58,038 nt of DNA from Desulfobacterales bacterium (lineage in GTDB: Bacteria; Desulfobacterota; Desulfobulbia; Desulfobulbales; JAGXFP01), in assembly GCA_024637225.1 (NCBI GenBank), contig JAGXFP010000007.1:1-58038 (forward strand), in the 5' to 3' direction. Each line of letters starts with the position of its first letter. Within the stretch, counting starts at the first letter, position 1. Of the stretch, positions 28,008-38,509 are shown one piece after another. A model generated the notes under the pieces. The model did not search any database and had not been told where the DNA came from. It worked only from the letters and a program-made list of their open reading frames with translations. A program made the position numbers and the translations under genes.

Positions 28008-28958
28008 ATGAATGCCAGCTCGGTTGATAAATGCCCGGTTGCCCTGCAAAGCTGCGAAGATTACGGCCGGGACCGGCTCAAACGGAAAATAGAACAGGTC
28101 GGTCAGGCGGCCGGTTTGCGGATCAATCCGGGCTCAATGGTGCTTCTCAAGCCCAATCTGGTTGCGGCCGGTTCCGGCCCGCTTCATCTTGCCTGTACCA
28201 GCCCGGATTTTGTCGCGGCGGCGGCTGAATGGTGTCTCGATCACGGTGCCAAGGTAGTAGTCGGGGATTCCCCGGCCTTCGGCAGCGGCCGCATGGTCAT
28301 GGAGGCCTGCGGCCTGGCGGAAAAGTTGCGGTCCCTGGGGGTGAAGATGGTCGATTTCGGGCGGTCCCGGACCATTAAGCTGCTCTGCGGTATGAAGGTC
28401 CCGGTCAGCATCGAGGCCCTGGACAGCGATGTCCTGGTCAACCTGCCCCGGGTCAAGGCCCACAACCAGCTCTATGTCAGCCTGGCCGTCAAGAACTACT
28501 TCGGGGTGGTGAGCGGCTGGCGCAAGGCCCTGCACCATGCGGTCAATGGCGATGTCGGCACCCGCTTCGAGGAGCTGCTGGTCGATCTGCCCGGCCTGTT
28601 CAATGATACTTTTACCCTGCTTGACGGGGTAATCGCCATGCAGGGCAGCGGCCCCATGACAGGGGAGCCCTATCCGCTGCGGCTGATCGGCGGCGCCATC
28701 GATCCGGTGGCCCTGGATACCGCGGTGATGCGGATCATCGGGGCCGATTATGAGAAGAGCAGGATCTGGCTGGAGTGCAGGCGGCGCGGCCTGCCCGGCG
28801 CCGATCCCGACCGGCTCGAATTCCCGCTGCTGCATCCCCGTGAGCTCTCCGCGCCGGAATTCATCCTGCCGGAACAACTCAGCCCGGTGATCTTCCATCC
28901 GGGCCGGATGCTGATCGGCGCCTGTCGGCGGGGTGTCGCCGGAATATTCAAGCCGTAA
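28008..28958 (+). CDS. DUF362 domain-containing protein
   Basis: A 316-residue protein with the DUF362 pattern: VLLKPNLVAAGSGPL (about 44-58), VVVGDSPAFGSGRMV, LVNLPRVKAHNQLYVSLAVKNYFGVVSGWRKALHH, and LLDGVIAMQGSGPMTGEP followed by DPVALDTAVMRIIG. Family proteins often carry a C-terminal 4Fe-4S domain, which is missing here. They are poorly characterised, and some members sit near redox or lipid genes. Start ATG at 28008 has no strong ribosome-binding site. A sigma-54 promoter/terminator pair lies upstream. Confidence 0.88.
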   Translation: MNASSVDKCPVALQSCEDYGRDRLKRKIEQVGQAAGLRINPGSMVLLKPNLVAAGSGPLHLACTSPDFVAAAAEWCLDHGAKVVVGDSPAFGSGRMVMEACGLAEKLRSLGVKMVDFGRSRTIKLLCGMKVPVSIEALDSDVLVNLPRVKAHNQLYVSLAVKNYFGVVSGWRKALHHAVNGDVGTRFEELLVDLPGLFNDTFTLLDGVIAMQGSGPMTGEPYPLRLIGGAIDPVALDTAVMRIIGADYEKSRIWLECRRRGLPGADPDRLEFPLLHPRELSAPEFILPEQLSPVIFHPGRMLIGACRRGVAGIFKP

Positions 28959-29121
28959 TTCATCATTCTCTTTACAACTAATGGGTAACAACTTATTCTG
29001 ACTTGCTGATCAAGATATGCTGGTTTTCGGCCATAATTTAATTGAAATATCCCCACGAAGCCGTCACGGATTCAGGTTTAGTGAAAGCCCTTTGATATAC
29101 CTCTGATAAAGGAGTTTCCAA

Positions 29122-29874
29122 ATGTTCAATTTGCAAGGAAAAGTAGCGCTGGTAACCGGCAGTTCCCGGGGCATCGGCAAGGCCATTGTATTGCGGCTGG
29201 CCGAAAACGGCGTGAACATCGTGGTCAATTACGTCCGTCATAGGCGCGACGCCGAGGAAACCGCCGCCCTGATCGAAAAGAAGGGGGCCCACTGTCTGGT
29301 GGTCAAGGCCAATGTCGCCAATGACGAAGATGTCAAAAACATGTTCGGGCTGATCAAGGAAAAATACGGCCGGCTCGATATCCTGGTCAGTAATGCCGCC
29401 TCGGGAGTGCTGAAACCGGTAATGGAGCTGAGCAGCCGCCACTGGAACTGGGCGATGGACATCAATGCCCGCTCCCTTCTGACCCTGGCCCAGCAGTCCA
29501 TGCCCCTGATGGTCGACGGCGGCAGGATCATCGCGGTTTCGAGCCTCGGCTCGGTCCGGGCCGTCGAGAACTATACGGCGGTCGGCGCCTCCAAGGCCGC
29601 CCTGGAATCCCTGGTCCGGCATCTTGCCGTTGAACTCGGTCCCCAGGGGATCCTGGTCAATACGATCAGCGCCGGGGCCGTCGATACCGAGGCCCTGAAA
29701 AAATTTCCCAACCGCGAGGAGATTCTCGGCACCGCCCTGAAAAGGACTCCGATGGGACGGCTCACCACCCCCGAGGATGTCGCCGATCTCGCCCTGTTCC
29801 TGTGCAGTCCCCTGGCCCGGATGATTCACGGTCAGACGGTCGTGGTCGACGGCGGCTATTCGATCAGGGCGTGA
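29122..29874 (+). CDS. fabL: Enoyl-ACP reductase FabL-type short-chain dehydrogenase
   Basis: A 250-residue SDR. VTGSSRGIGKAIVLRLAENGVNIVVNY is the NADPH-binding TGxxxGxG start. NAASGVLKPVMELSSRHWNWAMDINA, SSLGSVRAVENYTAVGASKAALESL (S...Y...K catalytic set) and SAGAVDTEALKKFPNREEIL are closely similar in order and wording to Bacillus FabL. FabL reduces trans-2-enoyl-ACP in the last step of fatty-acid elongation, as an alternative to FabI. AAAGGAG lies 8 bases before ATG. Its stop is in the same frame as the next gene (Maf), with 15 bases between. Confidence 0.9.
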   Translation: MFNLQGKVALVTGSSRGIGKAIVLRLAENGVNIVVNYVRHRRDAEETAALIEKKGAHCLVVKANVANDEDVKNMFGLIKEKYGRLDILVSNAASGVLKPVMELSSRHWNWAMDINARSLLTLAQQSMPLMVDGGRIIAVSSLGSVRAVENYTAVGASKAALESLVRHLAVELGPQGILVNTISAGAVDTEALKKFPNREEILGTALKRTPMGRLTTPEDVADLALFLCSPLARMIHGQTVVVDGGYSIRA

Positions 29875-29889
29875 TTTTCAGGTGACGCT

Positions 29890-30483
29890 ATCTTCATAAA
29901 TGACGATCAATTAATCCTCGCTTCCGGTTCGCCCCGCCGCCGCAGGTTTCTGGCGGAACTTGGCCTTGTGTTTACGGTGGCGGCGGCCGATGTCGATGAA
30001 TCGGTGCGGCCCGGCGAGCTGCCCCGGGCTTTCGTCAATCGCCTCGCCGGGGAAAAGGCGTCGGCGGTGGCGAACGATCATCCCGGGGCCTGGGTGATCG
30101 GCGCCGATACGGTGGTGGTCATGGCCGGCGAGATTCTCGGCAAACCGGCCGGTCCGGAGGATGCTCTGGCCATGCTGAGCCGCCTGTCCGGACGGACCCA
30201 TGAGGTGTGGACCGGATTTGCCGTAATCAATAAAGCCAGGGGGGCGGCGGTTGTCAGGGAGGTGCGCACCGGAGTGACCTTTGTCGGGGCGGCAAGGGAG
30301 GTGCTGGCCGCCTACGTCGCCTCAAGTGAGCCGCTGGACAAGGCCGGGGCCTATGGAATTCAGGGCAGGGGCGGCCTGCTGGTCGAGCGGATCGACGGCT
30401 CCTACAGCAATGTGGTGGGGTTGCCGATGGCCGAACTGGTCGAGGAGCTGCTCAGGTTGGGCGTCATCCGGCCGGTGAGTTAG
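29890..30483 (+). CDS. Maf family nucleotide pyrophosphatase, non-canonical start
   Basis: The Maf signature LILASGSPRRRRFLAEL is encoded from about 29911 to 29961, then VGADTVVV (about residue 73) and the C-terminal DKAGAYGIQGRGGLLVERIDGSYSNVVGLP. No ATG or GTG precedes the SGSPRRR motif in frame; the nearest upstream stop is the FabL TGA. AGGTGA (29880-29885) would place the start at ATC 29890 (or ATA 29896). The first standard in-frame start, GTG at 29968, would cut off the active-site arginines. Maf proteins hydrolyse non-canonical or modified NTPs to NMP and PPi. The length (about 197 aa) then fits the family. Confidence 0.8.
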   Translation: MFINDDQLILASGSPRRRRFLAELGLVFTVAAADVDESVRPGELPRAFVNRLAGEKASAVANDHPGAWVIGADTVVVMAGEILGKPAGPEDALAMLSRLSGRTHEVWTGFAVINKARGAAVVREVRTGVTFVGAAREVLAAYVASSEPLDKAGAYGIQGRGGLLVERIDGSYSNVVGLPMAELVEELLRLGVIRPVS

Positions 30484-30582
30484 GACAGATTCAAGGTTCA
30501 AGGTTTAAGGTTAAGGACTTAAGGGCAGCTACATGGACGATGAAGGTGAGGAGTCAGAGGCGGGGGGAGAGGCAACCAGGTA

Positions 30583-30733
30583 AGTTGATGGATTCGCAAA
30601 AAGTGATTTGCCACGTCATTGCGAGGAGCAAAGCGACGAAGCAATCCAGTATTTTCAGGTTAATTACATTTTCCTGGATTGCTTCGCTACGCTCGCAATG
30701 ACTTAATTTCGACTTTTTACGGGTTCATCAAAG
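30583..30733. repeat. MITE-like element with long terminal inverted repeats
   Basis: TTGATGGATTCGCAAAAAGT (30585-) and the complement of ACTTTTTACGGGTTCATCAA (to 30732) face each other. Inside them CATTGCGAGGAGCAAAGCG / CGCTCGCAATG and GAAGCAATCCAG / CTGGATTGCTTC also pair. There is no gene. The TTGATGG..TCGCAAAAA end recurs at 6209, 24830 and 42163. Confidence 0.65.
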
Positions 30734-30776
30734 TTGAGTAAATATTACTGTGAGTTTTTTGGGGGAGGGGAACGAT

Positions 30777-31184
30777 ATGGGTTTGGAGATGGAAGCCGGT
30801 GATTACAAGTACGGCATCGTCTGGATGGACTGGCAGCACGGCGATTTGATCAGGGAATTCAACGCCTTGCACGAGGCCTGCGAGGAAGGGGTCTGTACTA
30901 TGGCGGTGATGAAATCGTCACGGACCCTGGAGCGTTATGTCGACGATCATTTCGGTCTCGAAGAGAGCTATATGCAGAAATACGGTTACCCGGATTTCAA
31001 GAGACATCAGCGCGAACACCTGACCTTCCGGCAGAAGTTCAAGGAGTTTCGGGAGACCGGCCTGGACGGCGAAAAGAAGGTGGGGTCCGATCTCCTATGG
31101 CTGCTGATGGATTGGATCATCAAGCACATCATGGCCACCGACCGGGACCTGGCCAAATTCCTCGCCCGCAAGGGGGTGAAGTGA
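30777..31184 (+). CDS. Bacteriohemerythrin
   Basis: A 135-residue protein from ATG 30777 after GGGGAGGGGA (an upstream GTG at 30750 is unlikely). The diiron ligands are in place: WMDWQHGDLI, NALHEACEEG, DDHFGLEESYM, HQREH and HIMATDRDL. It binds O2 (or NO) at a non-haem diiron centre, in oxygen sensing or storage by anaerobes and microaerophiles. Single gene with no chemotaxis partner nearby. 31185-31384 contains a repeat related to 24872-24990 but no gene. Confidence 0.92.
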   Translation: MGLEMEAGDYKYGIVWMDWQHGDLIREFNALHEACEEGVCTMAVMKSSRTLERYVDDHFGLEESYMQKYGYPDFKRHQREHLTFRQKFKEFRETGLDGEKKVGSDLLWLLMDWIIKHIMATDRDLAKFLARKGVK

Positions 31185-31384
31185 AACAGTTCTTCGGGGT
31201 TGCGCTTTTCGGTCGATCACGCTTCGGGGTTTAATGAGAAACCTTATCGGGAGCCGTTGCCGATTGGCATCTCCCCGTCTTATACCCACAGGGCAATCCT
31301 CCCTTGAGGAGGGCTTTTGCTTCGCGGCACATAGGTTTCGTATGAGCAGATGAGCTGCTCAACTTAAGCTTTATCCTGCCACCA

Positions 31385-32599
31385 TCACAGGCCGCTCAGA
31401 AAGAAATCGATCCTCTCCTCCATCCGGGGTATAAACCGTTCCGGCCGGGGCATAAACCGTTCCGCTCCGACCCGGCCCGCGACAGGGTCGAGCCCGGCCC
31501 GCAACCTTCCGTAGGACATATTCTCAACCCTGAGCAGCCGGCTGATCTGCCAGCTGCGGCGAAATTGCCTGAAGTTGTCGCCTCGGTAGGGGACCGGGCT
31601 TTTTATCCAAAAGATGAAAAGATCCACCTCTGCCCGGCGGGAATCGCGGTGGGCCGCGCTGTACCAGTTGCGGCCCGGAGTCGGAAAGATCAGCAGGGTC
31701 GAGTTCCCGCTCGGGCCGATCCCCGCCAGGCCGTCCCGGACTTTCTCCGAAGCAAGCACCATTTCAAGGCAGTTTTCCAGAAAAACGTTTCTGACCCGCT
31801 CCACCGGCGCGGCCTGCAGGGCCGGACCCTTGACCAGCAAAAGGGGGACGGCGTCCGCTCCGCGGCCGGGTAGGGGGTAGGCCGCGGTTACCGCCGGCAG
31901 GGTGGTTCGGAAAGCGCTCCGCAATTCGAGAATCAGCAGGCCGGTGACGGTCGCCATGGTCAGAACCAGGCAGAATGAAAGGGCGATTCCGGCCCATGCC
32001 GGCAGTCCGGCCGGCTTGAGCCCCGCGAGCTTCGCCGCCGCCTCTTTTTCGCCCGGGAGCAGAAAGTAAGTCTGGTCCCGGTAGGCGTCGTATTCGGCGC
32101 CGAAGAGCTCCCGGCAGCGGCGCTCCTCGTTTCCGGCCAGCAGGTAGTAGAGCCAGAGCATGATAAAGTAGGCGATGAAGGTGAGCAGGCGGCCCCAGGT
32201 CAGGATGATGCCGAGGCCGAAGAGGGCCAGGGCCAGATACTGGGGATGGCGGAACTTCCGGTAGATCCCGGTCCTGACCAGGCCGCTGCCCGCTATTTTC
32301 CCGGCGTATATCTGGAAGGCACCGATCAGAAAAATCACGAAGCCGGCGACGATCAGGATGAGCCCGAGGGGAAACAGGGTATGGACGGGGAGGACGAAGT
32401 GGACCAGCCGGGCCGTCCAGGGATTTGCGCTCAAGGTTGCGATGTGCATCACCGAACCGTAGAGAAAACCGGCGAAGGGTAAGAGCATCCAGACCGGTTC
32501 CAGGATCACGAAGAAGGCGAGTGCCCTGAGAATAACCGACCCTGTACCTTTGGGGGAGGGTGGGTGATCGGCGCTGTTTTTGCGGAGATCGTCGGCCAT
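31385..32599 (-). CDS. Isoprenylcysteine carboxyl methyltransferase-family protein with long C-terminal extension
   Basis: A 404-residue membrane protein. Helices near 25-55, 70-95, 118-135 and 137-155 carry the ICMT/PEMT core: GIYRKFRHPQYLALALFGLGIILTWG and a terminal GNEERRCRELFGAEYDAYRDQTYFLLPG. After a further helix (about 205-228) the last ~180 residues have no known domain. Family members methylate a lipid or modified cysteine using SAM. The gene lies 8 bases downstream of the TolC gene and is the last member of the efflux operon, which is unusual company for this family. Confidence 0.8.
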   Translation of the reverse strand: MADDLRKNSADHPPSPKGTGSVILRALAFFVILEPVWMLLPFAGFLYGSVMHIATLSANPWTARLVHFVLPVHTLFPLGLILIVAGFVIFLIGAFQIYAGKIAGSGLVRTGIYRKFRHPQYLALALFGLGIILTWGRLLTFIAYFIMLWLYYLLAGNEERRCRELFGAEYDAYRDQTYFLLPGEKEAAAKLAGLKPAGLPAWAGIALSFCLVLTMATVTGLLILELRSAFRTTLPAVTAAYPLPGRGADAVPLLLVKGPALQAAPVERVRNVFLENCLEMVLASEKVRDGLAGIGPSGNSTLLIFPTPGRNWYSAAHRDSRRAEVDLFIFWIKSPVPYRGDNFRQFRRSWQISRLLRVENMSYGRLRAGLDPVAGRVGAERFMPRPERFIPRMEERIDFFLSGL

Positions 32600-32607
32600 G
32601 TCTTTCG

Positions 32608-34239
32608 TTAGTCGGCAGCAGGCAACCGAATCCCCCGCCTTTCCAGAAGGCTGCCTTCGGCCAGGAAGAGATTGACCAGGGCGATCCTGTAATCGACCAC
32701 GGCCTCGATCTCGGCCAGTTCGCTCAAGAGCAGGTCCCGCTGGGCCTGGGCAACCAGGAGCGAGGTGCTGGTTCCGATCGAGAACTTTTCCTGTTCGGCC
32801 TCCAGGGTCTGCGCCTGGAGTTGGCGGGTAACCGCGCTGGCTTCGATCTGCCGCCGGGTCCGCTCGGCCTCGTTCAGGGCCAGGCGGACATCGAGTTCGA
32901 CCAGACTCCGCAGGTTTTCGATTGCCGCCACAGCCTGCTCTCTGGAGGCCCGGGCCACGAGGTCGCGGCCTTCGCTTTCGCGCCTGCCCAGATAGGTGCT
33001 GAACCTGATCCCGGCGGCCAGTTCGTAATTGTCGTCGTCCAGGTTATTGACGGAGTTGCCGAACGATTCGGCATATCCGGTCTTGCCCAGATCGATGAAA
33101 AGATCGAGCTTCGGCAGGAGTCCGTTCCGGGTCCGCACCAATTCCAGATTGAAGTGGTCCCGCCGCAGCCGGGCCTCGTTCAGGTCGGGCCGCAGCCGGT
33201 CGGCCAGGGCCAGCCGCTCATCCTGATCGGTCAAGGGGACCGCTTCGGTCCGCGGTTGGCTGGTCGGTTCGATCCGCAGGCCGGGTTGAGGCGGGCCGAT
33301 GATATTCAAAAGACGCAGCAGACGCAGGCGCTGCTCCTCCAGATTGCTGCGGTTATCGATCAGGGCCTGTTCCCGCCGGGCCACTTCGGCCCTGGCCGCC
33401 GCCGCTGCGTTCCGCGGCAGCACCCCCACTTCGATCCTCTTTTCCACCTCGTCGAGCTGCTGCCGGGCGATGGCCAGGGAATGTTCATAAATCCTGATGC
33501 CTTCCCCGGCCAGGACATGGCGCCAGTAGGCGGTCTCGATCTCCGCCACCAGGGCCTCGGCGAAGCCGCGTAATTCGTACAGGGAAGCCCGGCCGGAAAG
33601 GCGGGCCTGTCTGATGTCGAGCAGGTTGACCGCGGGCCCGAATCCCCTGAGCAGGGATTGGGTAACCGAAAGCCCGATCCGGGCCTCCCGTTGCTTGGGA
33701 GTGCGGTTCGAGGTCGAACTGGTCAAGCCAAGCCCGGCTTCGAGGTCGGTGCCGGTCGGCAGGCGCTGGCGCATTCCTAACTCGGCGGAAAATTCCTCGG
33801 CCTCGACGCTGAATTGCTCGCCGGTGCTGCGGGCGGTCTCGCTGACCCTCTCCTCGGCGTATTCCAGTCCCGCGAACAGTTCCGGATCGTAGGTGCCGCG
33901 TTCGATCTCCTCGAAAGCTCCGGCGATGACCGGGCCATGCCGTTCAACCCGCAGTTCGCGGTTGCCCTGGAGAGAGATGGTCACCGCCTGCTCCAGGGAA
34001 AGGCGCAGGGTGTCGTTCTCCGCTTCCGGCCGGAGGTGAAGGGGGGCCCGGCTCTCCAGAACCGGGAGCAGTTCCGGCTCGATTGGCGGAACCCGGGCCG
34101 GTTCGGAGCCCTCAGCATAGAGCGACTCCAAATCGTGCCAGCGATCTGGGCTGGTGCAGGCCTGAAGAGCCAGCAGAACGGCGAGGAAGATAACGGTCCG
34201 GGCGGCTCTGGCCGGATTGCCTTTGATTATGGCCCTCAT
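32608..34239 (-). CDS. TolC-family outer-membrane efflux protein
   Basis: A 543-residue outer-membrane factor with a lipoprotein-like signal ([10 protein letters not shown], Cys about residue 28). Two OEP repeats have the usual helical periodicity ([23 protein letters not shown], then [43 protein letters not shown]). It overlaps the RND pump stop by ATGA (34236-34239), a translational coupling. It provides the exit duct for the upstream adaptor and RND pump. Confidence 0.92.
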   Translation of the reverse strand: MRAIIKGNPARAARTVIFLAVLLALQACTSPDRWHDLESLYAEGSEPARVPPIEPELLPVLESRAPLHLRPEAENDTLRLSLEQAVTISLQGNRELRVERHGPVIAGAFEEIERGTYDPELFAGLEYAEERVSETARSTGEQFSVEAEEFSAELGMRQRLPTGTDLEAGLGLTSSTSNRTPKQREARIGLSVTQSLLRGFGPAVNLLDIRQARLSGRASLYELRGFAEALVAEIETAYWRHVLAGEGIRIYEHSLAIARQQLDEVEKRIEVGVLPRNAAAAARAEVARREQALIDNRSNLEEQRLRLLRLLNIIGPPQPGLRIEPTSQPRTEAVPLTDQDERLALADRLRPDLNEARLRRDHFNLELVRTRNGLLPKLDLFIDLGKTGYAESFGNSVNNLDDDNYELAAGIRFSTYLGRRESEGRDLVARASREQAVAAIENLRSLVELDVRLALNEAERTRRQIEASAVTRQLQAQTLEAEQEKFSIGTSTSLLVAQAQRDLLLSELAEIEAVVDYRIALVNLFLAEGSLLERRGIRLPAAD

Positions 34240-37200
34240 GCCTTCTCCCGCCCGGAGTGAACCAGGGAGAAGACCACCGGAATCAGCACCAGGGTGATCA
34301 GGGTGGAGGCGGACAGGCCGCCGACCACGGCCCGGGCCAGGGGGGCCTGGGCGTCGGCGCCCTCGCCGATCCCCAGGGCGAGGGGCAGCAGGGCCAGGAC
34401 GGTGGTCAGGGTGGTCATCAGGATGGGGCGCAGCCGCCGCCGGCCCGCCTCGGCAACCGCTTCCCGCGCCGTCATCCCTTGGCGCTGCAAACGTCCGGCC
34501 TGATCGACCAGCAGGATGGCGTTATTGACCACGATGCCGCCCAGCATGATGCAGCCGATATAGGATTGCAGGTTCAGGGTGGTCCCGGTCAGAAACAGGG
34601 TGATCAGCACCCCGATCGCGGCCAGGGGCACGCTGATCATCACGATCAGGGGATCGCGGAACGACTCGTACTGGCAGGCCAGCACCATAAAGACCAGGAC
34701 CAGAGCGAGAAGCAGGGAGACGGTCAGCTCCCGGGAGGCCTTCCGCTGTTCTTCAAAGCTGCCGGCGATGGTCAGCTCATAGCCCTCCGGGGTGACTATC
34801 GAGTCGAGGGCGGAGTCGATATCGGCCGCCACCGAGCCTTGGTCCCGGCCGGCTATATTGGCCCGGACGGTGATGAGCCGCTGCTGGTCCTTGCGTTCGA
34901 TCAGGGCCGGACCCCGGCTGGGCTCGGTATGAACCAGATTGCGCAAAGCCACCCGGGTATTGTCCGGCGCGGTCAGGACCAGATCGAGAATCTCGTCCAG
35001 GGACTGCTTCTCCGCGTTCTCAAGCTGGACGAAGATCCGGTACGACTGCCCTCCGTCGCGGAATTCGCCGGCCTTGGCGCCGGCCAGGGCGGTTTCCAGG
35101 GTTTTGCTGACATCCCTGACGGTCAAGCCGAGATCCGCCACCTTGTCGCGGTCGACCAGGATTGCCTGCTGGGGTACGCCGCTCTTGCGGCTCACCTCGA
35201 TATCGGTGATGCCGGTGATCCCCTCCAGGGCGGCGCCGACCTGTTCGGCGAGATGGCCGAGGATGGCGAAATCAAAACCCCTTACCTCCACGGTCAGCCC
35301 TTCGTCGTCGCCGAGGAGCCGTTCCAGGATGAACTGGCCCTGGGGGGCGCGGACCCGGATCTTCATGCCGGGGATGCGTTCTTCGAGGCGTTTGCGCAGG
35401 TCCTCGGCGATTTCCGAATTGGACCTTTGCCGTTCGGCGGCGGGAGTGAGCGAAATCCGGATATCGCCGCCGGCTTCGGCGTTGCGTCCCCCGGAGGTGA
35501 CGCTGGTCACCGAGGAGAGTGTTTCCGGGACGGCCGGGAAGACGATCTCCTCCATTAGCCGGGTCTGTTGTTCCACCAGGTCGAGACGGGTTCCCACTTC
35601 CATCTCGCCGCTGACCCTGACTTCGCCCTCGTCGCTGGGGGGGAGAAACTCGGTGCCGATCAGCGGAAACAGCAAGAGACTGGCGGCCAGGAGAGCGGCC
35701 GATACACCGATCACCAGGCCCCGGCGGTTCAGGGCGCGGCCCAGGAGATTTGCGTAAGCGGTGTCTATCCGTCTGAACAGCCGGTTCGACCAGGAGGCGA
35801 GTCCGGCCAGCCGGGAAGAAGGGGCGGTTGGGATGGTTTTTCCCTTGAGTAATTTCGAGGCGAACATCGGCACCAGACTGAGGGCGACCAGAAGCGAGCA
35901 GGTCAGGGCGAACATCACCGTGTAGGCCAGTTCCCTGAAGAGCAGACCGGAAACGCCGCGCACGAAGACCAGGGGCAGGAAGATCACCAGGGTGGTCAGG
36001 GTGCTGGCCAGGATGGCCCCGCCCACCTCTCCCGCCCCTTCAATCGAGGCGATGTCGCTCTCTTCCCCCTCCTCCTGGCGGCGGCGGAAGATATTTTCTA
36101 GAACGACCACCGAACTGTCGACCATCATGCCCACCCCCAGGGCAAGGCCGCCCAGGGTCATCAGGTTGATGGTGAAGCCGCCGAAGAAAATCATCGCGAA
36201 GGTGGCGACGATCGAGATGGGAATGGCCAGGGTGATGACCAGGGTGCTGCGAATATTGCGGAGGAAAAAGAACAGGACCAGGGCGGCGAGCCCGCCGCCG
36301 TAGAGGACCGAATTTGCCACGTTGCGGATCGAGCGCTCGATGAAATTGCCCTGATCGATCACCGGCACCACGTGCAGCTGGGGAAAATCGTGGTTGATTT
36401 CGGCGATCGCCGCCAGCACGCCGCTTGCTACCTCTACGGTATTGGCGCCGGGCTGTTTGCGGATCGCGATGCGCAGGCCGGGATCGCCGCCCAGCCGGAC
36501 GATCCGGCTCCGTTTTTCGTAGGTGTCCCGCACCTCGGCGATCTGACCCAGGGTGACCAGGCCGTCGGCGCGTTCGGCCACCACGGTGTCGCGAATCTGT
36601 TCGAGGTTGATAAATTCGGCCGGCGCCCGCAGGGTCACTTCGTAGCGGCCCTGGTCGATCTTGCCGGTGGGCAGATCGAGATTGGCGTTACGCAGGGCGG
36701 TGACAATGTTGTTCAGGGGAATGGCCAGGGCCTTGATCATTTCGGCCTTGAGCTCGATGCGGATCTCTCGCCGGTATTCCCCCCAGGTGTCAACCTGAGC
36801 CACCCCGGGCACCCGGGCGAAACGGAAACGGAGCTGATCGTTGACGATCCGGGTCATTTCCACCGGGTCCATCGGGCTGGAAATACCCATGATGACTACC
36901 GGAAAACTGGAGATGTCGAATTTGCTTACCCGCGGCCGCTCGATGTCGTCGGGCAGTTCGTTGATCTCGTCTTCGAGCTGGGCCTGGACGTCGATGGCCG
37001 CGGTGTCGATGTCGGTGCCCCAGTTGAAGGTGACCCGGACCTGGCTGCGGCCTTCGGATGATTCGGAGGTCAGCTCCTCGACCCCCGGCACCGTGGCGAC
37101 GATTTCTTCGATAATCTGGGTTACCAGCTGCTCCATCACCTCCGGGCTGGCGCCTTCGTAACCGGTTCTGACCGACAGGGTGGGCAGCTCGATATTGGGC

Positions 37201-37310
37201 AGCAGATCGATCTGCAGCCGGCTGAAGGAGATCAGCCCCAAAATGAGCACGATTGCCATGATCATCGTGGTGAAGATCGGGCGGCGGACGCTGAACAGGG
37301 GGAGGTTCAC
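34236..37310 (-). CDS. HAE1/MMPL-type RND efflux pump (inner membrane)
   Basis: About 1024 residues from the GTG at 37310 (GTGA overlap with the adaptor stop at 37307-37309). A much longer upstream reading has no conserved sequence. The pump has [34 protein letters not shown] at its start, two large periplasmic loops, [28 protein letters not shown] (proton-relay helix region) and [22 protein letters not shown]. Twelve helices are apparent in two bundles. This is the AcrB/MdtB-like drug and solvent class, not the metal (HME) class. Confidence 0.93.
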   Translation of the reverse strand: MNLPLFSVRRPIFTTMIMAIVLILGLISFSRLQIDLLPNIELPTLSVRTGYEGASPEVMEQLVTQIIEEIVATVPGVEELTSESSEGRSQVRVTFNWGTDIDTAAIDVQAQLEDEINELPDDIERPRVSKFDISSFPVVIMGISSPMDPVEMTRIVNDQLRFRFARVPGVAQVDTWGEYRREIRIELKAEMIKALAIPLNNIVTALRNANLDLPTGKIDQGRYEVTLRAPAEFINLEQIRDTVVAERADGLVTLGQIAEVRDTYEKRSRIVRLGGDPGLRIAIRKQPGANTVEVASGVLAAIAEINHDFPQLHVVPVIDQGNFIERSIRNVANSVLYGGGLAALVLFFFLRNIRSTLVITLAIPISIVATFAMIFFGGFTINLMTLGGLALGVGMMVDSSVVVLENIFRRRQEEGEESDIASIEGAGEVGGAILASTLTTLVIFLPLVFVRGVSGLLFRELAYTVMFALTCSLLVALSLVPMFASKLLKGKTIPTAPSSRLAGLASWSNRLFRRIDTAYANLLGRALNRRGLVIGVSAALLAASLLLFPLIGTEFLPPSDEGEVRVSGEMEVGTRLDLVEQQTRLMEEIVFPAVPETLSSVTSVTSGGRNAEAGGDIRISLTPAAERQRSNSEIAEDLRKRLEERIPGMKIRVRAPQGQFILERLLGDDEGLTVEVRGFDFAILGHLAEQVGAALEGITGITDIEVSRKSGVPQQAILVDRDKVADLGLTVRDVSKTLETALAGAKAGEFRDGGQSYRIFVQLENAEKQSLDEILDLVLTAPDNTRVALRNLVHTEPSRGPALIERKDQQRLITVRANIAGRDQGSVAADIDSALDSIVTPEGYELTIAGSFEEQRKASRELTVSLLLALVLVFMVLACQYESFRDPLIVMISVPLAAIGVLITLFLTGTTLNLQSYIGCIMLGGIVVNNAILLVDQAGRLQRQGMTAREAVAEAGRRRLRPILMTTLTTVLALLPLALGIGEGADAQAPLARAVVGGLSASTLITLVLIPVVFSLVHSGREKA

Positions 37311-38509
37311 GGGCTGCTTTCGCCTCCGGCCGGCATCGTCTTGGCGGCGGCGATATGGATGGCGGAGCCGTCCTCGACGAGCTGCTGTCCCAGGGTGACC
37401 ACCCGGCCGCGAAGCTCGGCGCCGACCAGCTCCACCTGTCCGTCTTCCCGGATCCCCGGTTCCACCTCGATCCATTCCACCGAATTTCCGTCCGTGCCAA
37501 CCAGGAAAATCCCGGTCCGGTTGCTGCGGCGGGTGATGGCCTGCTCCGGGACGCTGGCCGCCATTTCAACCCGGTCGAGCTCCAGGGTGCAGCGGCCGAA
37601 CATCCCCGGTTTAAGAAGATGGTCCGGATTAGGCACGGTCAGCTCGATCCGGGCCTGGCGGGAAGATTCCCGGAAGATCGGGGCGATGCGGGAGATCGTT
37701 CCGGCGAAGGTCCGGCCCGGGAAGGCGTCGGAACGCAGCTGCCCCTCCTGGCCGATGGCGATGCGGGGATAATCCCTCTCGGCGACCATGATCACCGCGA
37801 TGACCGGGTCCAGGTCGATGATCGAGAAGAGCGGGGTATTGGCCGCCACGGTATTGCCTTCGTCGGCATAGCGTTCGGCGACGGTCCGTTCGCTGTCGTC
37901 CTGTTCCCAGTTTGCCTCGATTCGGGTATAGCTCAGGCGGATTTCGGCCGCGGCCAGGGCGGCCTCCTCCTGTTTGAGGACGGCCCCGGCCACCTTGACC
38001 GCAGCCTGGCCGGCCAGGAATTCGGCCCGGGCCGAGTCGAGGGCGCTGTCGGAAGCAATGCCCCGCTCCTGCAGGGTCCTGGTCCGCTCCAGCTGCCGTT
38101 GGGCGATTTCGAGGTGGCTGGCGGCTTCGACCCGGTTGGCCTCGGCTACCGCCAACCGCGCTTCGGCCTCGGCCACCGCCTGTCTGAATTCGCCGTCTTC
38201 CAGCTCCGCGACCAGCTGACCCCGGCTGACCGGATCGGAAACATCGACATGGAGCCGCCGGATGCGGCCGCTGACCTTGGGGGCCACGGTGAATTGGGTC
38301 CGGGGTTCGATGGTGCCGCTGAAAGTACGGCGCAGCGAGAGCGGCCCGTGCCTCACCTCGGATACTTCGACGGGGATCGGCCGCCGTTCCCTTTCGGGCC
38401 GGCTTTTGCCGGTGCCTTTTTCAAGAAGGCGGCCGGCTACGATTGCCCCGAGGAGCAGAATGATAATGGTGCCCGCGATCCAGGCCGGTTTCAGTTTGCG
38501 CGGCGGCAT
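37307..38509 (-). CDS. RND efflux periplasmic adaptor subunit (membrane-fusion protein)
   Basis: A 400-residue adaptor with one N-terminal helix (about 9-28). The lipoyl/hairpin core is visible: [41 protein letters not shown], then a long alpha hairpin ([23 protein letters not shown]) and beta-barrel segments ending in [19 protein letters not shown]. It bridges the RND pump to the TolC-type channel. It is the first gene of the operon adaptor-RND-TolC-ICMT on the minus strand. Confidence 0.93.
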   Translation of the reverse strand: MPPRKLKPAWIAGTIIILLLGAIVAGRLLEKGTGKSRPERERRPIPVEVSEVRHGPLSLRRTFSGTIEPRTQFTVAPKVSGRIRRLHVDVSDPVSRGQLVAELEDGEFRQAVAEAEARLAVAEANRVEAASHLEIAQRQLERTRTLQERGIASDSALDSARAEFLAGQAAVKVAGAVLKQEEAALAAAEIRLSYTRIEANWEQDDSERTVAERYADEGNTVAANTPLFSIIDLDPVIAVIMVAERDYPRIAIGQEGQLRSDAFPGRTFAGTISRIAPIFRESSRQARIELTVPNPDHLLKPGMFGRCTLELDRVEMAASVPEQAITRRSNRTGIFLVGTDGNSVEWIEVEPGIREDGQVELVGAELRGRVVTLGQQLVEDGSAIHIAAAKTMPAGGESSP

